Notes under the pieces: generated by a model
Databases searched by the model: none
What the model was told of the DNA's origin: nothing
What the model saw: the letters and a program-made list of their open reading frames with translations, nothing else
Made by a program: the position numbers and the translations under genes
Part shown: one piece after another, positions 7,506 through 13,937 of the stretch
Layout: each line of letters opens with the position of its first letter
How positions within the stretch are numbered: position 1 is the first letter of the stretch
Assembly (NCBI GenBank): GCA_016278415.1
Contig: JADQBV010000284.1
Location: 1-13,939, forward strand
Direction: 5' to 3'
Origin: Halanaerobiales bacterium
GTDB lineage: Bacteria > Bacillota_F > Halanaerobiia > Halanaerobiales > DTU029
DNA: 13,939 nt

Positions 7506-7685
7506 TTAATTAATTACATAATAAATAAATCTTCCTAAACTTTCACCTATCTCTATACATATATTAAATAATACTACAAGACTCAAAGAAACAAATACAA
7601 CTTTATATTTATTTATAAATTCGGCAAACTTGTTTCGATCAATTAAAAAAATCAAAAGCAGAATTAAACCTAAAGTATAATACAC
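7506..7685 (-). CDS. Small membrane protein, 59 aa
   Basis: This short ORF encodes V(M)YYTLGLILLLIFLIDRNK, a short amphipathic middle (FAEFINKYK), then VVFVSLSLVVLFNIC and a tail IEIGESLGRFIYYVIN. Two hydrophobic segments (about residues 4-15 and 29-43) predict a hairpin in the membrane. I do not recognise the family. The GTG start at 7685 lies 7 bases after GAGG in the SD GAGGTGAT (7696-7689). It has its own promoter (7721-7749) with ideal spacing and its own terminator (7462-7488), so it looks like a complete, independently expressed unit. Function is unknown; candidates include a membrane-stress peptide, a regulator of a larger membrane protein or a toxin-like peptide. Confidence 0.72.
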   Translation of the reverse strand: MYYTLGLILLLIFLIDRNKFAEFINKYKVVFVSLSLVVLFNICIEIGESLGRFIYYVIN

Positions 7686-7720
7686 ATCATCACCTCACAA
7701 AGTAATCTTATATAAATTAA

Positions 7721-7749
7721 ATTATAATATATATTAGCAATATTTGCAA
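7721..7749 (-). promoter_or_regulatory. Sigma-70-type promoter of the small membrane-protein gene
   Basis: On the minus strand TTGCAA (7749-7744) is followed after exactly 17 bases by a perfect TATAAT (7726-7721). The predicted transcription start is near 7714, leaving a leader of about 28 bases that includes the SD. Confidence 0.6.
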
Positions 7750-7881
7750 ATAATTGTTAGACTAAATATTGTAGATTCCGACCCAGGTTATATATAAACA
7801 TAATCTCCTAATTTTAAGGCATAATAAGATATAAATAGAGAAATATACAATACTTTAATCTTTATATTAACAAATAATACT

Positions 7882-7909
7882 TTGTAAGTCTTATCAATAG
7901 AATTATAGT
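7882..7909 (+). promoter_or_regulatory. Possible promoter of the FAD oxidoreductase
   Basis: TTGTAA (7882-7887), a 16-base spacer and TATAGT (7904-7909) predict a transcript starting near 7916, just before the SD AGGTGGTGAT (7919-7928). If so, a GTG start at 7921 would lie only a few bases from the 5' end, which favours the ATA at 7933 as start. Confidence 0.35.
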
Positions 7910-7932
7910 AAATATATCAGGTGGTGATTGAA

Positions 7933-9009
7933 ATAAATGTAGCAATTATGGGTGCTGGATTATCCGGACTAGCCTGTGCAATAACCCTAGAACAAAATGG
8001 AATTAATCCAATTATTTTTGAAAATCGTTCAGAAGTTGGAGATAGATTTGTAAATTGCGAAATTATATTATCATCATTATCTAGGCCGATTAAAGATGCA
8101 ATTCATTACTTTTCAGAAAATCATAATATTGATTTAAAACCACAAAGTAATATACAAAAACTTATTGTACATTCTCCCAATCAAGAAGCGGTTATCTCTG
8201 GAAGACTGGGATACACCAACTTAAGAGGAAGAATTAAGAATTCTTTTGAAAAACAGCTGGAAGAACAAACAAAGAGTAAAATCCACTTAAAATCAAAAAA
8301 AAGTTATGAAGAGTTATTACATGAGTATAGTCATGTAATACTTGCAACTGGTGATGCCGCGTATGCAAATAGAATAACGGAATATGATATAGAATTAACT
8401 GTTAAACTAAAAGGTGCCAATATTAAAGGGAGTTTTGATATAGATACAGTACATGCTTGGTTTAATAATAATTTTGCGCCTAAGGGATATTGTTATTTAA
8501 TACCACTCACCCATGAAAAAGCAAACATTGTAATAGCTTACCCAGAATACCCAGAAAACCAGAAGATTGATACTGATATGCTCTGGGAACAGTTTAAATG
8601 TGAAGTATCGGATGTTGTAAATCAGTCTATTAAAATATATGATCAATTTGAAATTACAAAATATATCATCGGCTTATGTAAGTATCCTCGAATAGGAAAT
8701 ACCTTTCTGGTTGGTAATAATTTTGGCTCTATAATGCCTTTTTTAGGGTTTGGACAGGTTGAGGCAATTTTAACTGGTATTTATGCAGCACTTGATATTT
8801 GTGGGAAAGGTGATTATCAAAATTTAACGAAGCCGTTAAAGAAAAATTTTAATGATTCACTTACATTACGAAGAATGTTGGAGAAAATGAGTAATGATAA
8901 CTTTGATACCTTCGTTAAGAGCTTACAGGGGAAATTGGGAGAAGAAATTTTTACTGGTAGAATAAATTACCTCAAAATTCTTAGTAAGATACTAACACCT
9001 ATTATCTAA
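7933..9009 (+). CDS. FAD-dependent oxidoreductase, geranylgeranyl-reductase-like, apparent ATA start, 358 aa
   Basis: The N-terminus NVAIMGAGLSGLACAITLEQ is a Rossmann dinucleotide-binding motif (GAGLSG at residues 7-12 counted from ATA), followed by an acidic residue in IIFENR that would hold the FAD ribose. VILATGDA is a mid-protein nucleotide-binding strand, and GNTFLVGNNFGSIMPFLGFGQVEAILTG corresponds to the second FAD motif of the p-hydroxybenzoate-hydroxylase/geranylgeranyl-reductase superfamily. Here GD is replaced by GN. Members reduce isoprenoid double bonds or act on other lipids; the substrate here is unknown. The SD AGGTGGTGAT matches the ideal AGGAGGTGAT in 9 of 10 bases, and the in-frame ATA at 7933 is 8 bases after its core. 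The GTGs at 7921/7924 lie inside the SD. Confidence 0.8.
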   Translation: MNVAIMGAGLSGLACAITLEQNGINPIIFENRSEVGDRFVNCEIILSSLSRPIKDAIHYFSENHNIDLKPQSNIQKLIVHSPNQEAVISGRLGYTNLRGRIKNSFEKQLEEQTKSKIHLKSKKSYEELLHEYSHVILATGDAAYANRITEYDIELTVKLKGANIKGSFDIDTVHAWFNNNFAPKGYCYLIPLTHEKANIVIAYPEYPENQKIDTDMLWEQFKCEVSDVVNQSIKIYDQFEITKYIIGLCKYPRIGNTFLVGNNFGSIMPFLGFGQVEAILTGIYAALDICGKGDYQNLTKPLKKNFNDSLTLRRMLEKMSNDNFDTFVKSLQGKLGEEIFTGRINYLKILSKILTPII

Positions 9010-9034
9010 CGATATTCTCTACTTAAATCCAGTG

Positions 9035-9050
9035 ACTTATAGATATAAGT
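9035..9050. repeat. Inverted repeat ACTTATA-GA-TATAAGT
   Basis: Two perfectly complementary 7-base arms flank GA, 26 bases after the oxidoreductase stop codon. As RNA the stem is AT-only and has no usable loop or T run, so it is more likely a binding site or chance than a terminator. Confidence 0.3.
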
Positions 9051-9108
9051 ATCGTAATTTAGTTTGGAAAATCTATTAATATATGTATTTAAAGTATTAC
9101 AAAGTTTT

Positions 9109-9151
9109 AGGCAGGAATATATGAACTGACCTTTGTCAAATACACCTGCCT
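9109..9151 (+). terminator. Possible terminator of the FAD oxidoreductase gene
   Basis: AGGCAGG (9109-9115) pairs with CCTGCCT (9145-9151) around a 29-base loop that contains a smaller hairpin, TGAC (9127-9130) with GTCA (9135-9138). A loose T-rich tail (TTTATATGTTTTT) follows on the plus strand. The long loop makes this a weak call. It is also the only hairpin between the converging oxidoreductase and DsrE genes. Confidence 0.4.
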
Positions 9152-9163
9152 TTATATGTTTTT

Positions 9164-9508
9164 CTAAACTGTGAGCAATTTCTTATCATCCTGCAATATA
9201 TCTGTCAATCCATCTCCATAATATTGTACTTCAATACCCATTTCCTCTAATCTTTCTGAAACCCCTAACTGATCTGAGCAACCCTTACAAGCAATTAATT
9301 TTATACCCACATGTTTGGCCTGTTTAATTTTCTCCTGTATTAGTTCATTTTCTACGGACAGTTTAGCCGTTGCTCCCCAGATGATTATAGTAACCTCTTT
9401 CCACCAATTATGAAGCTTACTATTAATCCCGTACATGAATACCATCTTTTCTGAAGTTATAATATCAGCATTTGTCCATAAAATATATAACTCGTTTTTT
9501 TCACTCAT
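9164..9508 (-). CDS. DsrE-family protein, 114 aa
   Basis: This is a single-domain DsrE/DsrF-like protein related to sulfur-relay TusD/DsrE subunits. Landmarks are ELYILWTNADIITSEKMVFMYGINS, WWKEVTIIIWGATAKLS and KLIACKGCSDQLGVSERLEEMGIEVQYYG. C74 and C77 in the ACKGC motif are candidates for the persulfide-carrying cysteine. In known systems such proteins pass sulfur between carriers; many Firmicute members are stand-alone and uncharacterised. SD AAGGAG lies upstream. Of the overlapping candidates (GTG 9520, ATG 9517, ATG 9508) only 9508 clears the SD. It is the last gene of the tightly packed minus-strand run and follows the metallo-hydrolase with a 57-base gap, which may hint at a shared sulfur-related role. 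Confidence 0.88.
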   Translation of the reverse strand: MSEKNELYILWTNADIITSEKMVFMYGINSKLHNWWKEVTIIIWGATAKLSVENELIQEKIKQAKHVGIKLIACKGCSDQLGVSERLEEMGIEVQYYGDGLTDILQDDKKLLTV

Positions 9509-9565
9509 TAAAGCCATCACTCCTTAACGTTTTTGCATATTTCTTTATTTGTTTTGTACCTATAG

Positions 9566-10207
9566 TTATAGCCAATGCTTAACTAAATTTTTATAATCAC
9601 TTGAGTATCCTGTATGGGAAGTAAACACCCAGGAAATATTGTCATTAGCTTTAACTAATTTATTTATTGTTTCCTTTTGTTTCTTTGTATCCATATTTTG
9701 CAATCTGTAAAAAGGATATAGTTTATTTCCCCTAAGAGTTAAAGTATCTCCAGAAAATAAGTAAGATTCATTAATTATATAAGACATAGAACCAGGAGTG
9801 TGGCCGGGAGTACTGATTGCTTTTATTTTGATTTTACCTATTTCCATCTCCTCATTATCCTCAAGTAAATTATATTTCGTATTCAGACTATTATATTTAA
9901 TTTTAAACGCTCTGGCTGTTGTTCCATCTATCATTTGCTTTTCTTTTTTAGAAATATATACATCTGCGTTATTAAATAATTTCATACCGCCAACATGGTC
10001 ATAATCAGTATGTGTCAAAAATACATGACTTACGTCACTTGGATTTATACCAAGTTTTTTTAAACCCCATTTAGCTAATATACTTGATAAGCCTGAATCG
10101 ATACATATAAAATTATCCCCATCTGTATACACAAAAAAATTAACCATCAAATTATTAACAATGTAAATATTGTCATTAACCTTCTTAGTACTTGTTGGAT
10201 AAAATAT
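9566..10207 (-). CDS. Metallo-beta-lactamase-fold hydrolase, apparent ATA start, 213 aa
   Basis: The MBL-fold metal ligands are THTDYDHVGG (H66, D68, D70, H71), STPGHTPGS (H136), FSGDTL (D154) and TSHTGYS (H198). The usual second histidine of HxHxDH is Asp here (HTDYDH), a variant I recall from some Firmicute MBL proteins. It suggests altered metal binding but not certain inactivity. The substrate is unknown. The first canonical codons, TTG 10150 and ATG 10147, would delete the first beta-strand. The frame stays open upstream and encodes KKVNDNIYIVNNLMVNFFVY, a typical MBL N-terminus. It has no ATG, GTG or TTG before the preceding stop. SD AAGGGGG is 8 bases from an in-frame ATA at 10207, the chosen start. 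It follows the AAC(3)-like gene closely. Confidence 0.85.
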   Translation of the reverse strand: MFYPTSTKKVNDNIYIVNNLMVNFFVYTDGDNFICIDSGLSSILAKWGLKKLGINPSDVSHVFLTHTDYDHVGGMKLFNNADVYISKKEKQMIDGTTARAFKIKYNSLNTKYNLLEDNEEMEIGKIKIKAISTPGHTPGSMSYIINESYLFSGDTLTLRGNKLYPFYRLQNMDTKKQKETINKLVKANDNISWVFTSHTGYSSDYKNLVKHWL

Positions 10208-10268
10208 TTCTAATCCCCCCTTAAAGTTCTCTCTTTCTTTAAACTTTTATATTAATAATCAATAGAGA

Positions 10269-11048
10269 TCAACGGTACCATTTCTGCGGAACAGGCTTAT
10301 CATCTGCAAATAAATCTTTATTCTTATGTAAAAATTCAGTAGTAAGATCAGCCATACCTACTGCATCACATAAATATGATTTTGCATCTCCAATTTTTCC
10401 TTTACTAGTTATATCTTTATATAGAAACGGGTCAAGGAGTTTATCATAATTTTTAGACACATCCCCGTGTGAACTATGATGTCCACAATAATCCAAATTA
10501 TAATCATTCCCATATGGATTAATTATTTTAATTTTTCTAGACTTACTAGCTAATCTATCTGGAATACTATTCCATTCTTCGACACCATGAATATATGTAT
10601 TACTCTTTAAAGTACAACCTAAAAATAAAATTTGAGCCTTTCTATCATATAAGCGGCCCCAGCAACCCTCTCTGGGGCAAGGTGTGTGGGAATTTTCTTC
10701 ACCTTCTATATAATCCATTGCATCTTTACCTATTGCTGCAACAGAATGGGTAGGATGTAGCGACCTTACAACACCCTCTCTTTTCATAAACAAATTAGAG
10801 AGTATGCCTACACAAGATGGTTCTGTTAGTGGATCATATATGTCATCAACAAGATTATCTTCATCCCATGAATGTGTAGGGAATATCAGTAATCCATTTT
10901 TCATATATTCAATGAATGCATCGATAACTGTTTCTGCTCTACCGTCAACATCGCCGATAGACTTCATCGATGAGTGTATTAATAACGTGCCTTCTGGGTC
11001 TATTCCCATTGATGAAATATCCTTTAGAATATCTGAGTTTGTGTACAT
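10269..11048 (-). CDS. AAC(3)-family N-acetyltransferase (Antibiotic_NAT), 259 aa
   Basis: The protein belongs to the aminoglycoside 3-N-acetyltransferase fold. It shows LLIHSSMKSIG (23-32), IFPTHSW (55-61), RSLHPTHSVAAIG (95-107), and the active-site segment LGCTLKSNTYIHGVEE with H154 and E157. These would transfer acetyl from acetyl-CoA to an amine. Clinical AAC(3) enzymes modify aminoglycosides. Many environmental relatives (YokD/FrbF-like) act on other amines or have no known substrate. Nothing mobile surrounds this gene, and it lies in a housekeeping-like run behind an amino-acid permease, so a resistance role is not supported by context. The start has an ideal SD, AAGGAGG, 7 bases upstream. 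The gap to the permease gene is 41 bases with no terminator. Confidence 0.87.
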   Translation of the reverse strand: MYTNSDILKDISSMGIDPEGTLLIHSSMKSIGDVDGRAETVIDAFIEYMKNGLLIFPTHSWDEDNLVDDIYDPLTEPSCVGILSNLFMKREGVVRSLHPTHSVAAIGKDAMDYIEGEENSHTPCPREGCWGRLYDRKAQILFLGCTLKSNTYIHGVEEWNSIPDRLASKSRKIKIINPYGNDYNLDYCGHHSSHGDVSKNYDKLLDPFLYKDITSKGKIGDAKSYLCDAVGMADLTTEFLHKNKDLFADDKPVPQKWYR

Positions 11049-11089
11049 TTCTTTTCCTCCTTGTATTTTCTTTAATCTTACAACATCAT

Positions 11090-12490
11090 CTACTCAAATC
11101 TACCTTTTTGAGTATATTTGTAGTATATAAATAAACCCAATAAAACCCAGAATACTCCGGTTATCCAGGCAATCAAACTCAAGTCAAAGAGAAAGAATGA
11201 CAGGATCATCTGCATTATTATTGAAATAACCGGTATATAAGGAAAATAAGGCATAATATAGCCATATTCCAGGTCTTTTCTATCCTGTCTCCTAATTTTA
11301 ATAATACTTAAGTTGACAAAAAGAAAGAGTAATAAAAACATAATATCCGCAACTGCAGCAACATCCTCTACAGGAAAAGTAACTGCTACGACCACTATAA
11401 TTATAGATGTTATAGCAATTGCATTAGTAGGAGTTTTTGTTTTTTTAGAGATATTCCCTAACATTTTGGGAAGACTCCGGTTCTTCCCTAACGCATAAGA
11501 AACTCTGCTTGATGAATAAGTTGTAGCATTTAAGGCAGAAGTACTTGATAACATGGCTGAAATAGCTACCAATATGCCTCCATAAGGGATAAGGTTTTTA
11601 ACTGCTTGATCAAAACCGGTTATCCCCTTTTCTTTGAACCACTGCCAAATAGGCAAGTTCCCTGTTTGAGCACCAATTACTGCTGCAAAGGCAACCAGTA
11701 TATATATAGTAACAACGATTACTATTGAATAAAATATGGCCTTAGGTATATTTTTCTTTGGATTCAAAGTTTCCTCACGGGTCTGGGCAATTACTTCAAA
11801 TCCTTCAAAACCGATATATGTCAATCCCATAGTTACCAGTACTTTACCCCAGCCTTTAGGAAGAAAATTTGAAAAATGAGATAATCTCTCCGGTTGAGAT
11901 GTAGCCATAAATATTCCAGCACCTGCAATAACAAGTAAAACCGCTATCTTGGCAAAGGTAATATAGATACTGGCATTACCTGTTTCTGAAGAGCCGCGAT
12001 AATTTATATAAACAAATACCAGTACAATAGCAACAGCAAGCATTTTCTCAAAAATATGTACATTTATATTTATATACTTAAATATCTCTAATTGCCGAAA
12101 GAGGAGAACTGAATATTTAGAAAAGGTTATAGCATATAAACTACCTGATATAGCATGGCCAAGCCAGGACATCCATCCACCCATAAATCCTATTACTCCT
12201 CCAAAAGCTTCCCGGACATAGGTATATCCCCCACCAGTACTGGGAATAGCAGAAGCTAGTTCGGCATAAGCCATTGAAGAAAAGAAAGCGAGCAGACCAT
12301 TTAAAGCAAATGCAATTAAAATACCTCCACTTCCAGATACACCAATACCAAGACCGGTTGCTACAAAAATACCGGCTCCAATCATCATCCCGACACCCAT
12401 CATAGTAATCTGAAGTAAACCCATGTCCCGGGATAGTTTTGTATTGTTTTGATTATCATAATTCTGAGAGGTTTGATTTTGCTGACTCAT
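11090..12490 (-). CDS. APC-superfamily amino-acid permease, 466 aa
   Basis: This is a membrane transporter of the amino acid-polyamine-organocation superfamily. It has about 12 hydrophobic helices, with the substrate-binding helix-1 break GMMIGAGIFVATG (about 34-46), the conserved AYAELASAIPSTGGGYTYVREAFG loop region (74-97), the GFEGFEVIAQTREETLNPKKNIP segment with the characteristic EET/NP motif, and a short cytoplasmic C-terminus. It probably exchanges or symports an amino acid or related amine; specificity cannot be read from sequence. The N-terminal 20 residues are polar and rich in Q/N. Its ATG overlaps the stop codon of the small upstream gene (TAATG), so translation is probably coupled. 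Confidence 0.9.
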   Translation of the reverse strand: MSQQNQTSQNYDNQNNTKLSRDMGLLQITMMGVGMMIGAGIFVATGLGIGVSGSGGILIAFALNGLLAFFSSMAYAELASAIPSTGGGYTYVREAFGGVIGFMGGWMSWLGHAISGSLYAITFSKYSVLLFRQLEIFKYININVHIFEKMLAVAIVLVFVYINYRGSSETGNASIYITFAKIAVLLVIAGAGIFMATSQPERLSHFSNFLPKGWGKVLVTMGLTYIGFEGFEVIAQTREETLNPKKNIPKAIFYSIVIVVTIYILVAFAAVIGAQTGNLPIWQWFKEKGITGFDQAVKNLIPYGGILVAISAMLSSTSALNATTYSSSRVSYALGKNRSLPKMLGNISKKTKTPTNAIAITSIIIVVVAVTFPVEDVAAVADIMFLLLFLFVNLSIIKIRRQDRKDLEYGYIMPYFPYIPVISIIMQMILSFFLFDLSLIAWITGVFWVLLGLFIYYKYTQKGRFE

Positions 12491-12657
12491 TATTGATCAC
12501 CACTCAACAGTTTCATCTCTTTCTGAATATCTTCCAGTTTGTTTAGATTATTTTTATCTATAAAATCCACTATTTTTATTGATTTAAATAATAAAAACCA
12601 GATAGCAGCATATGAAATTAATATAATGAATATACCCAACAAGATCCTATTATCCAT
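12490..12657 (-). CDS. Small single-span membrane protein coupled to the APC permease, 55 aa
   Basis: The protein has one hydrophobic helix (about residues 5-24, ILLGIFIILISYAAIWFLLF), then a basic-to-acidic C-terminal helix (KIVDFIDKNNLNKLEDIQKEMKLL) with coiled-coil character. I do not recognise the family. The ATG at 12657 has an ideal SD AAGGAGG. A longer frame to 12702 lacks one. Its stop codon overlaps the permease start by one base, indicating translational coupling and a likely 1:1 or regulatory association, for example as a small accessory subunit of the transporter. The function is inferred only from position and topology. Confidence 0.75.
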   Translation of the reverse strand: MDNRILLGIFIILISYAAIWFLLFKSIKIVDFIDKNNLNKLEDIQKEMKLLSGDQ

Positions 12658-12723
12658 TAAAAGCCTCCTTATAATAACTTGATAAAAAAATATTAATCCC
12701 AAATAATATATAACACTTTTATT

Positions 12724-13395
12724 CTAAACACCGTATTGTAATAGATATTCTTCAATTCGATTTTTCATATTATCATCAATTATAGACTTTCCATCCAGTT
12801 CTCTATTATATAAATAATCAACAACTTCTTTAATAGTTACTATAGAGTAGGTTTTTATACCAAACTCTTCCTCAATTTCCTGAATCGCGGATTTATCGGT
12901 ACTGCCTCTTTCCATACGATCTATGGATATAACTAGACCAAAGATATTTACATCAGCTATATTCTCCAATAATGATACACTTTCCCTAACTGAAGTACCA
13001 GCTGTTACTACATCTTCTATTATAAGTATTTTTTCGTTATCTTCTGGTAAATGTCCAACAATACTACCACCTTCTCCATGGTCTTTTATTTCTTTACGAT
13101 TAAAACTAAACAAGACATCTTTATCAAAACTATCATATAAAGAAGCGGCTGTAGTAACAACAAGTGGAATTCCTTTGTAGGCAGGTCCAAATAATATATT
13201 ATATTCATCTTTCAAGTTATCATTAATACATTCAGCATAAAATCTCCCTAATTTTGATATTTGTTCACCTGTTTTGTAATTACCAGTATTAATAAAATAT
13301 GGAGTCTTTCTTCCACTTTTAGTTACAAATTCACCAAATCTTAGGACACCTGCTTCAACCATAAATTCTATAAACTCTTGCTTATATTTCTCCAC
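12724..13395 (-). CDS. pyrE: Orotate phosphoribosyltransferase, 223 aa
   Basis: This enzyme joins orotate and PRPP to form orotidine 5'-phosphate in pyrimidine synthesis. It has the type I phosphoribosyltransferase PRPP-binding loop IIEDVVTAGTS (125-135), the orotate-site KSGRKTPYFINTGNY (26-40), the FGPAYKGIPL segment (69-78), and the flexible catalytic loop RKEIKDHGEGGSIVG (100-114). Length is normal. The GTG at 13395 follows SD AAAGGAG with a somewhat long gap (10-11 bases). It is separated here from other pyr genes and starts a run of close minus-strand genes: small membrane protein (66-base gap), permease, AAC(3)-like, MBL and DsrE. No PyrR-type attenuator was recognised in its 5' region. 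Confidence 0.9.
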   Translation of the reverse strand: MEKYKQEFIEFMVEAGVLRFGEFVTKSGRKTPYFINTGNYKTGEQISKLGRFYAECINDNLKDEYNILFGPAYKGIPLVVTTAASLYDSFDKDVLFSFNRKEIKDHGEGGSIVGHLPEDNEKILIIEDVVTAGTSVRESVSLLENIADVNIFGLVISIDRMERGSTDKSAIQEIEEEFGIKTYSIVTIKEVVDYLYNRELDGKSIIDDNMKNRIEEYLLQYGV

Positions 13396-13503
13396 AAAAA
13401 AATCAACTCCTTTAATTTTAATTGTTTTTCATCGTACTTCCCTATTTATTATTTTATAGTTTTAATTAATCCTCCACTACATACCAACACTTTAAAAAGC
13501 CAG

Positions 13504-13588
13504 CATTTACAGATATTAACCGAGTGAACATTAAAAATGTTCACAGTTTCGACTGAAAGCAAGAATTCGGAGGTAATATCTGTAAATG
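13504..13588. repeat. 85-base nested inverted-repeat element, possible structured RNA or MITE
   Basis: Arms CATTTACAGATATTA (13504-13518) and TAATATCTGTAAATG (13574-13588) are perfectly complementary over 15 bp. Inside are CCGA/TCGG (13520-13523, 13567-13570), a 9-bp hairpin with an AAA loop (GTGAACATT 13524-13532, AATGTTCAC 13536-13544), and an abutting 4-bp hairpin CAGT-TTCG-ACTG (13544-13555, sharing one base). The whole could fold as a closed multi-branch structure on either strand. It lies between the yerC-like terminator and pyrE. Read on the minus strand it ends 5 bases before TTTTT (13499-13495), so it could also act as a terminator or regulatory leader. No clear target-site duplication flanks it. 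Confidence 0.6.
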
Positions 13589-13597
13589 TGATCGTTT

Positions 13598-13624
13598 AAA
13601 AAGGATGACATAAATGCCATCCTT
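13598..13624 (-). terminator. Rho-independent terminator of the yerC-like gene
   Basis: On the minus strand AAGGATG (13624-13618) pairs with CATCCTT (13607-13601), extended inward by a further imperfect CAT/ATG pairing, and is followed by TTTTT (13602-13598). It starts 10 bases after the stop codon at 13635. Confidence 0.75.
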
Positions 13625-13634
13625 CAAAATATCA

Positions 13635-13937
13635 CTAATCTTTATCTTCATCTGCACCTAATCGGTCTAGCACCATAGAATAGCCGTCAGCACCATAATA
13701 TAATGATCTCTTAACTCGACTTATTGTCGCTGTACTAACACCAGTCTTTTCAACTATATCTTCATATGTGGACCCAGACTCTAACATTTTAGCAACTTCT
13801 AGTCGCTGTCCTAGGACTTTAAGCTCTCCTACAGTAGCGATATCTTCAAAAAATTGATAACATTCATCTCTATTTTTTAATAACAAAATCGCATCAAACA
13901 GATGGTCAGTAAAGTCATCCTTTATGCTTTTACTCAT
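13635..13937 (-). CDS. YerC/YecD family TrpR-like DNA-binding protein, 100 aa
   Basis: This is a short, highly charged Trp-repressor-fold protein of the YerC/YecD family. A helical N-terminus (10-50, with the VGELKVLGQRLEVAKML core) is followed by a helix-turn-helix at about 54-80: STYEDIVEKTGVSTATISRVKRSLYYG. Family length is near 100. It has no tryptophan-synthesis neighbours, so calling it a trp repressor would be unwarranted, and its targets are unknown. The ATG at 13937 is 2 bases from the window edge; its SD lies outside, so a slightly longer N-terminus cannot be excluded. A terminator follows at 13598-13624. Confidence 0.85.
   Translation of the reverse strand: MSKSIKDDFTDHLFDAILLLKNRDECYQFFEDIATVGELKVLGQRLEVAKMLESGSTYEDIVEKTGVSTATISRVKRSLYYGADGYSMVLDRLGADEDKD

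Noticed and set aside
10269..11048. Acquired aminoglycoside resistance gene
   Set aside because: The AAC(3) fold is present, but there is no mobile element, integron or resistance neighbour, and base composition matches surrounding genes.
12670..12700. ATATTA/TAATAT stem followed by T residues between pyrE and the small membrane-protein gene
   Set aside because: The stem is A-T only and 6 bp long. It would not stop transcription reliably, so the genes are treated as possibly co-transcribed.
13396..13594. Known riboswitch, T-box or PyrR attenuator upstream of pyrE
   Set aside because: None of the conserved core sequences I know for these classes is visible on either strand. Only the unexplained nested inverted repeat is present.
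13635..13937. Tryptophan operon repressor TrpR
   Set aside because: The fold is TrpR-like, but length and sequence fit the YerC/YecD group and no trp genes are nearby.
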